From Humulus lupulus (Eukaryota; Streptophyta; Magnoliopsida; Rosales; Cannabaceae): 64,000 nt of DNA. The position numbers and the translations under genes were made by a program. The notes beneath the pieces were generated by a model. It did no database searches and was not told where the DNA came from. It was given only the letters and a program-made list of their open reading frames with translations. The stretch spans positions 259,403,042 through 259,467,041 of the forward strand of contig NC_084795.1 in the NCBI RefSeq assembly GCF_963169125.1, in the 5' to 3' direction. Positions 10,146 to 21,540 of this stretch are shown in pieces (the stretch's first letter is position 1; each line of letters opens with the position of its first letter).

Positions 10146-12476
10146 GGCAAAACTACTCAATTAGTTACAATTCTTGCAGTTAAATACATATGTAAAAGTT
10201 TTGACGGCAAAACTACTCAAGTAGTTATAGTTCTTGCAGTTAAATACCCATGTAAAAAAATTGACTGCAAAACTATTCAAGTAATTGATTTTCTTGCACT
10301 TAACTCCCTGCCGTTAAGTCAACTGTTAAAACTAACATTGTGGGACACATGGTAGCCTCTAATTCTTCCAAAATATTTTTAAAATAAGTAAAAATATTAA
10401 ATAATTCATGAAAAAAAATAATTCCTAAAAGTTTAATTTTTAAATATTTTAAAACTAAAAAAATATTAATTTAATAAAAAATCTAAATAAAATCACAAAA
10501 TTTTCATTTTAATTTTGATTAAAATCTAAATACAATCTAATTTCAGGTTGATTAAAAATGAAAATTTTATTTATATTTTTCATTAAATTAAAGGTAAATA
10601 TCATTTTAGACCCTGTGTTGTGCAAAAGTTACCAATCGAACCATCTATTTTATTAAATGATAATTCAGACCCTGTGTTTTGCAAAATGGAACAAAATAGT
10701 ACCCTGAGTCCCATTTTGGTCAAACTTATTTTGAATATGACTAAAATACCCCTATTTTTTTAAATAGTTAATTCGATAATTAAAAATAAAATATTATTAA
10801 ATTAAAAATCAATAAAAAGTTATATTTTGATTAACTAAAAACCAAATACATATTTGTATCCATTTTTTTTACAACTAAAATTAAATTACAAATACAAACC
10901 CTAACCCTAATCTACTCATCATCATCATCATCATCATCATCATCTTCTTCTTCTTCTTCTTCTTCTTCTTCTTCTTCTTCTTCTTCTTCCAGTTATGTTG
11001 CAACAACTCAAAACTAAGCAAAGGATTTTGAGCAAAGGCCGGAGTGACAAATGAAAATTTCAACAAATCAAACTCAGATTTCGTGACAATATTAACATAT
11101 GAACAAAAAGAAAAAGAAACATCTAAGCAAAATAAAATTCAATAACAACACATACCTAATGTCAAACTCAGATTATTCAAACTCATAAAATGTACCCCAC
11201 AATTAAACTATATTCACATTCAAACTCAGATTGAAAACCATAAACCTTAGTGAAAACAAAGATCAATAAAAAAAAAAAAACAAAACCCATAAATAAATAC
11301 AAAACAAACACAAATCATATCAATTGAAAACTCGGATCTGTTTTCACTAACCACCATGAGCTAAACTCTATTTCGATCATTAGCTCCATCTGTTCTTCGG
11401 CGAGCCAAATAAATCGCGCGATGACACCAGAAATTCCCCCCCCCCCCCCCCCCCCAAACGCTACCCTGCTCGACCTTCTAAAATCCTCCCTTTAAGCCAA
11501 CCCACTCGATCACCCAAATCTTTTCTCGACGCCAGCTCCATTGTCAACCCAAAGGAGGAGTTGTGTGGTGGAAGAGAGTGAGCATCACCCTGTCTTCAAC
11601 CCCGTGGAATAGCTGCCGATTGTTGTAGTGGAGGATCTGCTACAGTGCACACTTCCTAGGGTCGGCTGGGTTAATGTAGAGGAGAAGAAAGGGAAAGAAA
11701 GAAATATTTAATTTTGATTTATTTTTTATATATATTTAAGTATAACATTTTGTTTTTTATTAATTTGATTAGTGTTTTAAGATTATAGATTAAATTTAGT
11801 GCCCAAGTCTATTTTGGGTTAATCTTGCTTTTGATTTATTATAATTATTTCAAAGCTTTAGTTAATTAAAATATCATTTGATTTATTATTTTTTAAATTT
11901 TATATTAGTTTTTTTTATTAACTTTGAATTTAATAAATATTTAATTTATATCAATTAATTCATTAATTAAAAAGCCTAAGGGTATTTTGGTCATATTCAA
12001 AATAAATTTGACAAAAATGGGACTCAGGGTACTATTTTGTTCTATTTTGCAAAATGTATGGTTCAAATTATCATTTAACAAAATAGAGAGTCCGGTCGGT
12101 AACTTTTACACGACGGAGAGGCCGAAATAGTATTTACCATTAAATTAATGTTATTTTTTTAGTTTTTAAAATTCATATATTTTTTTAAGAATTTAAAATA
12201 TGTTATGTATTTTATAGGAATTAATTTTTTCAGAATTTTTAATTAATTTTAAAATATTCAAAATTAAAAAAAAAAAATTAAAAGCTGTCACTAGTCTCAT
12301 ATGTTAGTTTTAACTATTGACTTAACCATAGTGAGTTAAGGGTAAGAAAATCTACTATTTAAGTAGTTTTGATGTCAAAAATTTTATATGAGTATTAACT
12401 GCAAAAATTATAACTACCTAAATAATTTTGCATCAATTTTTTTTGCAAAATTTGTAAATACTTAATTAGTTTTGCC
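10146..12476. mobile_element. Long-terminal-inverted-repeat (foldback or Mutator-like) element
   Basis: The left end starts ggcaaaactactcaa and the right end closes with the inverse (ttaattagttttgcc). The match continues inward for several hundred bases: 10146-10360 pairs with about 12290-12476, and 10598-10760 (tagaccctgtg..., gggtatttt) pairs with about 11980-12140. The arms are thus about 600-700 bases each. The outer arm contains two or three internal copies of a 65-70 base subrepeat (gcaaaactactcaa...ttcttgcagttaaa). No target duplication was recognised and no transposase is encoded, so it is probably non-autonomous. Confidence 0.75.
10870..11740. other. Non-palindromic core of the inverted-repeat element
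   Basis: This segment lies between the arms and has no inverted partner. It holds (CAT)n at 10917-10943, (CTT)n at 10944-10988 and a run of 20 C at 11436-11455. From about 11340 to 11690 it is unusually GC-rich for this window and looks like captured genic sequence. I could not recognise a protein in any frame. The frame across the CTT run on the minus strand (poly-Lys) is a repeat artefact. Confidence 0.5.
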
Positions 12477-12796
12477 GGCCGGACTAATAATAAAAATAAA
12501 CATCGACAACTATCTTTTAGGTGGAACGCCATGTCGTATAACTTCCCAACGATAGCATATCAGCGTTGAACAATAACGACACCTAATTCCGTCGAATAGT
12601 ACACCATTGAACTTCGACTCTGAACTCTCTTAGTCAATCTGCCACATATCTGCAACTGTGTTAGTGTGTCAGGGAGACTGGTTAAGCTGTAAAGCAAGCA
12701 ACCCAGGCATTTGATCAAACACATCGCAACATCAGCTTTCTTCTTCCTCCTCTTCTCCTTCCGGTATCTCTCTCTCTTTCCTTTCTTGGCACCACA
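12477..12796 (+). promoter_or_regulatory. Upstream region and pyrimidine-rich leader of the nitrilase gene
   Basis: Between the inverted-repeat element and the first ATG lies about 320 bases. The last 60 are strongly CT-rich (cttcttcctcctcttctcc, tctctctctttcc), as in many plant 5' leaders. No clear TATA box was picked out. The ATG at 12797 has a good plant context (cacaATGG). The inverted-repeat element ends about 320 bases upstream and may therefore lie in the promoter. Confidence 0.45.
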
Positions 12797-15037
12797 ATGG
12801 ACGCTAATCAAGCCATAACCACCACAGCCACGCCCACGGCTCCAGGGAGTGGCGAGGGGGATGTCCCTTATATGCCGATTCAAGTCCAAATACAAGAACA
12901 AGGACCGCTTCAACGGCGTCATTTAAAGGGGGTCGACAGGCACTCCAAAGTCGACGGTCGTCATAGGCGGGTCCGACTACCCGCCACGTGTTGCCCTGGT
13001 ATCTTTCGACTGACCCGAGAGCTGGGTCACCGCTCTGATGGGGAGACCATCCAATGGCTCCTCGCCCAGGTCCGACCCGACCTTGTTCTCCCTCCAAGAC
13101 CTTACTCCAAGACTCGAATATCAAAATCGAATCATTCCGTTGATGCCGTCAATAGGCTCAACGACATGGCCGTCCCGAGGCCGGTGGTGAGGGTTACTGT
13201 CGTTCAGGCTTCCACAGTGTTCTACGACACCCCAGCAACGCTAGGTACTCTGTTTACTTAACCATTTCAACTAGCCAATGGGGACTTATGGGTTCAATAG
13301 GGATTGTTTGTGGGTTTTGGTGATTTTGTCATTTCCTTTTTGTACTTTGTTTTTCTATTTTGTGGGACCGGAGTTTCTTGGAAGCCAAATTGATATTTCC
13401 TTCAAAATTGGGTCCCCACTTCACTAATTATTCAGTGTCAAATGGCGCATATAGATTCCAGTTCTTAGATGCCCCACCGTTTTCACTGTACCGTCAATTG
13501 CAAGATTGTTACTTGTGAACTTTCCTTCATTTATTCAAACCTTTAGTACTACGTGAGTAGAAAAGCTCACTCTTATGTACTTAAAATACATGGAAACATG
13601 AACAGGTGAGTATATGATTTTGCTTTTGTCATCTTTGGGTTCTTTTATTGATATATCTGAAATTTAGTATGTACATGATGTAATAAAATAAAATGTTGAA
13701 GTTTGCAACTCTGTGCTATATTAGAAATTATAACTTGGTCTAGTTTATTGCCTGTTGCCTTTTCTTATTTTCGTTTCAACTTACTGACTTGTTGTTAGCA
13801 GATAAAGCAGAAAGGCTTGTTGCCAGTTCTGCTGCATACGGATCACAATTAGTTGTATTTCCTGAAGCCTTTGTTGGAGGTTATCCACATAGCGTGATGT
13901 TTAATGCTATGAAAGAAAGCCATTTGAAGGATAACAATGAGTATCAAAAGTATTATGCCTCAGCTATTAATGTGCCTGGTGAGTTATTTTTCCTATAACC
14001 ATTAAGTGTTTTCTATTGAATGTGACAATTGCTTCAATTCACCTTTGCAACTCTGATGTTCGATACAGGTCCCGAAGCTGACCAGCTTGCAAACATTGCT
14101 GAGAAATATCGGGTTCACTTAGTAATAGGTGTAGTAGAGAGAGTTGATTTGCTTCTCTTTAGCACAGTTCTGTTTTTTGATGCCTTGGGCCAATTTCTTG
14201 GCAAATGTCGCAAGTTACTGCCATTGTCATCAGAATCTGCTATATGGTGTGGTGGAGAGAAATCTTCACTGCCAGTATATGAAACTGCTATTGGAAAAAT
14301 AGGTGGACTTATATGTTGGGACAACAGAATGCCACATTTAAGAACTGAATTGTATGCCAAAGGTAAACTCTCTTTCACAATTACTACCAACTTGTTCAAC
14401 CACAATCGGCTTTCTGTCAAAATATGGTTACAAACAATTGAAGCATCAATTATTCATAAGCAGCATGCATGACTAGCATGTAACCTGTGTAATTATCATT
14501 TAGGTATCGAAATATATTGTGCACCAACAGCGGAAGCAAGAGAGGTATGGCGAGCATCAATGACACATATTGCCTTGGAAGGTGGCTGCTTTGTTTTATC
14601 TGCAAATCAATTTTTCACAAGGAAAGACTATCCACTGCCACCAGAAGAGTATGCATCTGGAGACTCAAATGGTGATGCATCATTAGATACCGTCCTCTGT
14701 TCCGGGGGTAGCCTTATAGTGTCTCCATCAGGAACCATTTTGGCAGGACCAAATTACCAAGGGGAATCCCTGATCTCAGCTGATCTAGGTATGTCAATCT
14801 TGTAAACCCTGCTCTTCTTTCTTTCACTTTCTTTAATGTGCATCTTTAGACATTTCAGAAAATATCTTTGACTAATTTTGGGTGATACTTCCAGATCTTA
14901 GTGAGATTGCTCGATCGAAATTAGAATTCAGCGGAGGGGAACACACTGCTAGACCAAACAATGGTAATATTACAAAGAGAGATGATGAAGATTTGTTTCT
15001 CTGTCCTGTGAAAATGGAAGTTGGTGATGAGCTGTAG
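12797..15037 (+). CDS. Nitrilase-family protein with N-terminal TCP-like extension (5 exons)
   Basis: Exons 12797-13244, 13802-13978, 14069-14362, 14504-14788 and 14895-15037 all join GT-AG, each splitting a codon after its first base. They give 448 codons before TAG. Residues 124-448 are a plant NIT4-like nitrilase (C-N hydrolase fold). The catalytic triad is visible: Glu171 in FPEAF, Lys257 in GKCRK and Cys291 in ICWDN, with the supporting Glu232. Family members hydrolyse nitriles such as beta-cyanoalanine; the substrate here is unknown. The usual GKHRK is GKCRK, and the C-terminal tail after GGEH diverges strongly from NIT4. Residues 45-95 are TCP-like (separate entry). Translation could instead start at Met124 (13166), giving a 325-residue nitrilase close to normal N-terminal length. 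Neighbour: a convergent gene at 16438-19068. Confidence 0.88.
12929..13081 (+). other. Diverged class I TCP DNA-binding-domain sequence within nitrilase exon 1
   Basis: Residues 45-95 of the frame from 12797 contain DRHSKVDGR, a basic RRVRLPATC, then [18 protein letters not shown]. This is the basic-helix-loop-helix signature of class I (PCF-type) TCP transcription factors. The order and spacing match the family. The first helix is altered: the usual small-residue run after the Cys is replaced by CPG, and a Gly of the basic region is His. Homology stops at 'QVRP', before the normal continuation. No stop or splice site separates it from the nitrilase start, so it is either a fused domain or a relic in the leader. 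Confidence 0.8.
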
Positions 15038-16437
15038 TAAAATCAACTGAGTAGATGGTGGCTATCGGAAGCCATATTGTAGAATCTTTCAGCTAACTTA
15101 GTGCCTAGTGTATAATGAAAGACACTCGTTATGATTTTTTTTTTAGGTGTAACTTATAGGGTTGTTGATGGTTTTCCCCCCAAGGCTTCTGCCCATGATT
15201 TCCTATATATATTGTCTGGGGCGACAAACATTAAGCCCGCTGGATAGTCTGCATTTTGTGTGTGCAATCAGTAGGTTAGGAGGTTACATTGTCATGATCA
15301 GATGTGACTTGGAATTACTATGTTTGAGTTTCAACTCCATGATCATATTGTACGTGATTTTTTTTCCTTTTCTATTTCTGATATCTCATTACCTTATTTG
15401 GCTTTCCAACTTACAAAAATGACAGTTCATCTTGTATATTTTTCCAATAGATTTTTGGTTTGTGATCTTTCCATAGATCTAAAATGTTTACATTAAGTCG
15501 ATTTTTTAATGGTGGCCACTATTAGCCTATGAAATGTGAAAACCTTTTGACTAGCCGCATAGCCAAAATACATACAAAACTTTACACGTCATTTATTTGC
15601 ATTATGACAACAAGAGCTAATGGTTTGTCTCCTATCCTCATTCAGCGACCAATTAGATAAAAGTACAGCAAGCCTGCTCCAATGGAATGATTGTCGCCAT
15701 TGAATTATGATAGACAGCTGATGATCCCTTTTGAGATGTTACTACATCATCATCTGATTGGACTTTTCTAATTATCATTTATCAATCTACTCTTAAAAGG
15801 GTTTCTCATATTTAGCCTAGTAGTTATAATCCTATACCGTACCTACAGATGGAATTTTGGTATAAAGAGGTTTGGTGAAATTCGAAATGACCTTTTTACG
15901 TCTTGTCTGAATTTTTTTTTTCAGGAGAGATGGATTAAGGAAATGACAATTGGATGGAAACAGTTGAGCCTTGTTACTTTCCTGGTTTGAAATTTAAATT
16001 TCAAATCAAAAGCCAATAAACAGCTTTCACAAGCAAATTTTGCGAATTAAGTACTTTAATTAAAGGAAACACTTGAAATGCTCCAAGGAACGAACACACA
16101 AGAGGTCAAATATTTAGTACTTCTAGTAATATTCATCTCAATAATACTAGAAGTTTTTGTACACGAGGAGAACTTGCTAAATTAGCAAAGCTTTCTACAA
16201 GAAATCTACAAGCACAGCATGTGTAATTAAAATAGAGCAGAAAACGGGCAGCTGAGTGTGCTGCAACCAGGCAGCTCTTAAGATATCAAACATCAAAAGC
16301 ATCTACCAACAAAAGAAAAGATCTCAATTTTGACTACCTTGGCCTACATGTGTCCGTGTATTCATCTTAGATCAATGTCAAAGGCAGGCACCTGGTCCTT
16401 TACCAGAGGGAATGGCATGGCCAAAGAAGAGCATTTC
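15038..16437. other. Convergent intergenic region with two 3' UTRs
   Basis: This stretch separates the 3' ends of the nitrilase (+) and the coiled-coil gene (-). It presumably contains both 3' UTRs and poly(A) sites. The open frame at 15162-15422 has no recognisable features. I saw no transposon here. Confidence 0.5.
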
Positions 16438-19068
16438 TCATCTTTTAGATTTTCTAGTGATTAGGCCTTCGCCTCTGACTTCCATTAGTCGTGTCCTTGA
16501 TCCATTTCCCTGAACCATGGCAGCCCTCTCCTGAACTGAACAGGTAGAATTTCTAGAAGGCCGTGATTGTCCCCATTGCCGCGTTGGACTAGCATGAACT
16601 CCTGCAGGTCCCAATCGAGAACCAGACAAAATTTGATCTCGAAGACCCTTTGAAGATTTGTATCCATGCATCTCATCTCCATAACCTTTTCCTTGCAAGT
16701 GCCTCTCCAGTTCAGAAAATCTGTCCCAATCAATCCCATCTCCTGAAGTCTGAAGCTTTTCACTTGGGATACGAAGGTCCACTCCATCTGATGTGCTCCT
16801 TTGTAGTGAAGTACTTTTTCTTTGTGCTTTCCCAGATGTGGACTTCCTCTCTCTGATTTCTTCTTGATCAATTAGAGCCTTCCTTGAATCACGAGCAGCC
16901 CCAGATACATGTGGCCAGTTGTAGTTTTTATTATTATCCATGTTTAATTCTATGGAATGAAGATCGCTTTCAGCCAAATCCTCTTCACATTCTACTCCAT
17001 CAACTACTTCACTCCCATCATCATCTTTCAGCTCCTTCTGGTGCAAACCAAAACGAGTTGCAGTCATATAAGCATCAAGCTCTTCATCATTCGGATAAGT
17101 GGTACCATGCCCTTTCTCTTTGCTTCTTTTGGTTCCTAAAAAAACTTCAAGTTGATTTCTTAATTTATCAACAGCTGCATTCTTTTCCTCAAGCTGATGT
17201 TTTGCTTCAGAAAGTTTCATATGAACTCTTTCCTCCCGCAACATATCAGCTAGTTGCATCATCTCCCTTTCCTTCTCAACCTCCTCACAAACTTTTGCAG
17301 ACTCTCTCTTTAGTTCCTCTGCTTCAGCTTTATCTTCATCAATATCTCTGGCTAATTCATCACAAACTTGTTCCATTATCTCTCTAGCTCTCTTTTCCGT
17401 TTCAAGTTCTCTCACTGCCTTAAGAAGGGAAGACTTTGTCTCTGACAATTCTTTTCCGAGTTTCTTGTTTAAGCTCTCAGACCTTCTTCTCAGCTTCCTC
17501 TCCACCTCTAGCTCCCCCACTACAGATTCGATCGCAGCCTCAACCATTTCCTGCTCCTTGTTTTTCCATGCAGCCTTTTCTTCAGCAAAGCACTTCATAA
17601 TGTAGTTAATCTCATTCTGATCAGATCTTTGTTCTTGTATAAGCTGATTGACCTGCAAACGAGCCCTCTCCAGCTCAGCATGTAAGGCTGAAATCAGTGA
17701 CATGCTTGAAGAAGGTCTATCTTCATGACCCCAAATGCGGTTGATAATTTTCAGCAACTCCTTGGATGTCATCAAAGCATTACTAACATCTTTTAGACGA
17801 GTCTTGACACCACCAGTGGACGCAGTAGGAGTTTGGGCTCTGGATCTAGTCTCAACCTGTAATAATAAGGCAATCAGGTAACAAATTCTGCAATTATCAT
17901 CTTATACAGTTTACACAAAAATAAAAAGAAAAGACTTCATAGACTACATTACTCAATCCAAAGAAAAATCAAGTGTAAAGGAAGATAGAAGAATTCACAG
18001 AATCAAGCAGATTATAAACGTGAAGTACCTCCATTAAGCTGGCATTGCTGTGAGAATCCAAGCCTCCAGCGTGACGTTCTGTAAGTCTAAGCCTATGAGA
18101 AACAGATGGAGTTCTTCTTTGGCGACTACCCGTTCCAGATCGATCAATTCTCTATATGTCAAATAAATCATAAGTAAAAAAAAAGTTAATATTCAACATT
18201 AACATCAACGCACATCATGATCATATCGGAGATAACAATCACAAACAGGATGGCATTGATCATGGCTTGCAATAGAAGGGTCCCAAATGATTCTTATTTT
18301 ATTTTTGCATCTCAGCATTAGTAGTAGTAACCAATCAACATAATCATATCAACTTCACAATTTATTGATTTGTAAAACGAATTCACTATATGAATGCCAC
18401 CAAAGAAAACAACTAATCGATGATCACGGTCAAAAGTTTGAATTTTTTAAAATGGGGTTTGGACCTCTGGCAGACAAATTTAAAAGGGAACTTTGCCAAG
18501 TCATACTTCATGCCTGATTGCAGGACAAATGGCAGAAGATTTGAATTTTCTCACTAACCAAACAAAAGAAAAATGGCTTAAAAAATTCAAACCATAAACC
18601 CACCTCTGAAACTGGACTATGGGATGGATCAGAGAGATGTGGAGGCAAAGAACCCGAATGCATAGACCTCGACATCCTCTCTCTAGCTCTGAGCTCCTTC
18701 CTAAGTCTCCTGTCGTCCGACCCTTCTTTAACCCTAGGCGAAGGTATCTCATTCATCTCCCAGAGCGTGGCCGCTAGCTTCCTGGCCGAAACCGGAGGGA
18801 GTTGCTTCGCTTTACCGGCGATGCCTTGCGACGGCGGATACTTAGGGGAGTCCATGTTACGCAATGCCGACGCGGGAGATCTCGAGCATCCCATGAGCCT
18901 CCATGTAGGCACGGGCGTAGTGGATCCGCCCCTCTTCCCAACTAGGATCGCTCTCTTAAACCTGTAGTTTTGGATCACAGAGGAAGAAGAAGATGCCGAA
19001 GAAGAACAACCTCTTTTTCTGATTTTGCCAGGGATCATTAAATCCATACTCAGATTCTGCCTTGGCAT
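16438..19068 (-). CDS. Coiled-coil protein resembling Arabidopsis At5g41620 (3 exons)
   Basis: Exons on the minus strand are 19068-18604, 18151-18029 and 17856-16438. All have GT-AG junctions in phase 0, giving 668 residues. The N-terminus is basic and serine-rich and carries KRAILVGKRGGSTTPVPTWRL and SARKLAATLWEMNEIPSPR, which I recognise from the plant-specific At5g41620/At1g50660-like family. Residues about 250-436 form a long Glu/Lys-rich coiled coil (ELERAR...ELEVERKLRRRSE...ELETEKRAREIMEQVCDELARDI as separate blocks). The tail is Ser/Arg-rich. The biochemical role is not settled; a cytoskeleton-associated scaffold is plausible from the coiled coil and from related trichome-branching proteins, but that is inference. 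The start at 19068 gives a full-length N-terminus; Met8 is an alternative. Confidence 0.85.
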
Positions 19069-20227
19069 TATCTCACCCCCGAAGCCTAAATAAACCTCGA
19101 TCTACAACACAATTCACAAAACGGTATTCGGAAAACCTAGATATATTAACGTCTGATGCATGGTAATTATTGAGTTGTGATTATGAGAAGATGGGAATTG
19201 ATATTCCCAGAACCAAACAGAAAATGAGAGAAAATCGAGAAAGAGAGAAAAGAAAAAAAAACCCTAAACTTTAAAAAGGGAAAGTTTAAGAGAAAAGGAA
19301 GGAAAACGAAGGAAGAGGAAGAGAGCTTTGATGGCGTCCACTACTAGTAGATTTTGATCAGTACAGACTGTAAGCTTCAGCGTACTGTTTGAGCAAGGCG
19401 TGTAAAGGTCTAAAGCGAAAGGGAAAACCTAAGCAATAATTCCATGCCGTCAAAACCACATGAGCTCGACAGCGTGGCCACAAAAAATGGGTTCTGATTG
19501 ATTAAGCATTTCCCGCCTTTTTGACTAGTATTGGTTTTGGACCAATCCCGTGGCGCCTGCAGATGTGTGTGAAAATCGAAACGTAATTAAGGCTTAGCAA
19601 ATCAAATTAATGACATTTTCAGGGAATATTAGCGAAATTTGAGTGGAATTTGGGTCCCAGAAATCAAACTGGGTCAAATATTGAATAAGATAAAAAAATC
19701 AGTCAAATTCATTACATAATACATCATGTTATAATAACAGGAATCTTAATATATAAAATGTGACCTGTCAAAGGAGATATGAAGTATTTATAACTTATTA
19801 TTACCCAAGGATATCTTTGGATTAAACATTATTACTTGCACTTTTATATAGAATTAGTAAGATTTTCTAATTTTATTGGGGATTTTTTTATCAATGTACA
19901 TGATATCAAAATTAAATAAGAAAGAAATAATTACATAAATATCTAACTTTTCTACAACAAAATTATAAATAATTACCCACTTTTGTTATAAAGATACTTA
20001 AACAATTCAATAATCACATTACAAATCCCACCAATTGTGGAGCTAAATTCTCAAAAAAGTGATATCTGTCAGCTTGCTATTATTATTGTTATAATTCTCT
20101 CATTGTATGGGAATGATTTTCCCCATGAAATTCGGTGATACAAATTAAATAAAACTCAACATTTTATTTAATGAGGACTAGAAGAGCTTAGCAGAGTAGA
20201 GCGCAATTGGCAGAGATCCTAACAATG
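19069..20227 (-). promoter_or_regulatory. 5' leader and upstream region of the coiled-coil gene
   Basis: The first 300 bases upstream of the start codon are purine-rich on the + strand (gagaaaatcgagaaagagag), that is, CT-rich in the gene's sense, as expected for a plant leader. A telo-box-like aaaccctaaact is at 19258-19270. From about 19590 to 20220 the DNA is plain AT-rich and I see no gene. Confidence 0.4.
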
Positions 20228-20235
20228 AAGAGCAC

Positions 20236-20802
20236 TAGGGGTGTTCATTGGATGACATCCAATGTTTTTAAGCCCATCCGATCCGATCCAATCATCCAAT
20301 TGGATGTTGGATTTTTGGAACCGATCCGATCCAATCATCTTGAACCAACCGATCCGATCTGATCCAATGGATGATTGGATCGGTTCGGTTCCATCCATTG
20401 GTTATCCGTTGGATCGGATCGGATCGGATCCATCCGATCTTTTAAAACATTTATTTAGGCTGATTTTAAAAAATATATATATATTATTTCAATTATAAAA
20501 CACTAATTACTCATCCAAATAATAAAAATATTTAATTGTAATGTTTAGTTTAGGGTTTTTTTAATCATCCCATGTGTGCAAGCCTATAGTAAGCTACAGT
20601 GAGGTATTGGATGGAAATTGGATCGGTTCGGTCGGTTTTTATTGGATGTCGGATGGTCATCCAACAACCGACCGATCCAATTTGGATTTTTAAAAATTAC
20701 ATCCGATCCGATCCAATAGTAATTGGACATCCAATTTTTGGCGGTCGGTTTTTTTTTTATCGGTCGGTTTTTATTGGATCGGATATTTTCTGCACACCCC
20801 TA
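20236..20802. mobile_element. hAT-type MITE
   Basis: The 567-bp element has terminal inverted repeats taggggtgttca and tgcacacccctA. It is flanked by 8-bp direct repeats aagagcac (20228-20235) and aagaccac (20803-20810) with one mismatch, the target size of hAT elements. The interior is full of gatccgatcc/ggatcggatc motifs in both orientations. It has no transposase and lies about 1.2 kb upstream of the coiled-coil gene. Confidence 0.85.
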
Positions 20803-20810
20803 AAGACCAC

Positions 20811-21540
20811 ACTAGTGTCCAATGAAACTAAAAGCTTGGCAAGGCCCATTGAAGATAAAAGCTCGACGAGCCCCTTATTGTAGAGAAGAGCTCGAAACCA
20901 GCTTATTGACGAGAAGAAGCTCAGATGAACTCTTTGTAGATGTAGAGCTCAAATGATCGCATCATAAAGAACAGCTTGAAAGAACTCATTTGTAGAACAT
21001 AAATCAATAGAATTTGTCCAAACAAGTAGAGCTCATAAAGAGCAACGTGAAAGAATGTTTGCTTTTAATTACACGTGTCGTTTAATTAAAGATGAAAAAA
21101 TGATGAGCAAAAGAGCAACAAAAACTGAGGCAAATAAGATGCCATGTCGTTGCACTTTTAACCCAGTTTGAAGTGAAAATGAGTGGGAAAGGATGTTAGA
21201 AGGACTGACATGAGGAACAATTAGAATAAGTCATTCTATCCCTTTTTTATTATTTTCTCTATAAATAGTGGATGAGTGTCTCATTTTTGGGACCTTGTAT
21301 TCATTTTTCACTTTTCTTAATTGCGGAATTAGAGAACAAACTATTGATTGACTTAGGTATCGAATAACTTTTTTGCAGGTACTTCCCTTTCAGATTAATC
21401 TTCTAATTCTATTGAAGAATACATTTATAAAGTTGATCGACTAAACTGAATGTATGTTCTAAGACTTCGTTAGCATTTGAGATTTGAAGAAGATCTTTCC
21501 TATTCTGGAAGATTATTATTTAGGAAGATTTTGGCCCAAA
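20811..21540 (+). repeat. Probable LTR remnant
   Basis: There are repeated 'agctcga/agctcaaa' phrases, then ctctataaatagtgg near 21260, and a region containing 'ttgcggaattagagaac' and 'gcaggtac'. The layout resembles the U3-TATA-R part of the LTR-like sequence at 59868-60503, which also has gctcga phrases and ctctataaataggg. Ends and TSD could not be found. Confidence 0.35.

Noticed and set aside
10896..10913. Possible interstitial telomere (ccctaaccctaa)
   Set aside because: Only two units, of the vertebrate-like CCCTAA form rather than the usual plant CCCTAAA; no array.
10881..11066. Minus-strand frame with poly-Lys and poly-Met
   Set aside because: Translation of the (CTT)n and (CAT)n microsatellites.
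12804..13124. 106-codon minus-strand frame opposite nitrilase exon 1
   Set aside because: The plus strand here has TCP and nitrilase homology in frame; the antisense frame has no recognisable features.
16884..17387. 167-codon plus-strand frame
   Set aside because: It is the antisense shadow of the coiled-coil gene's third exon.
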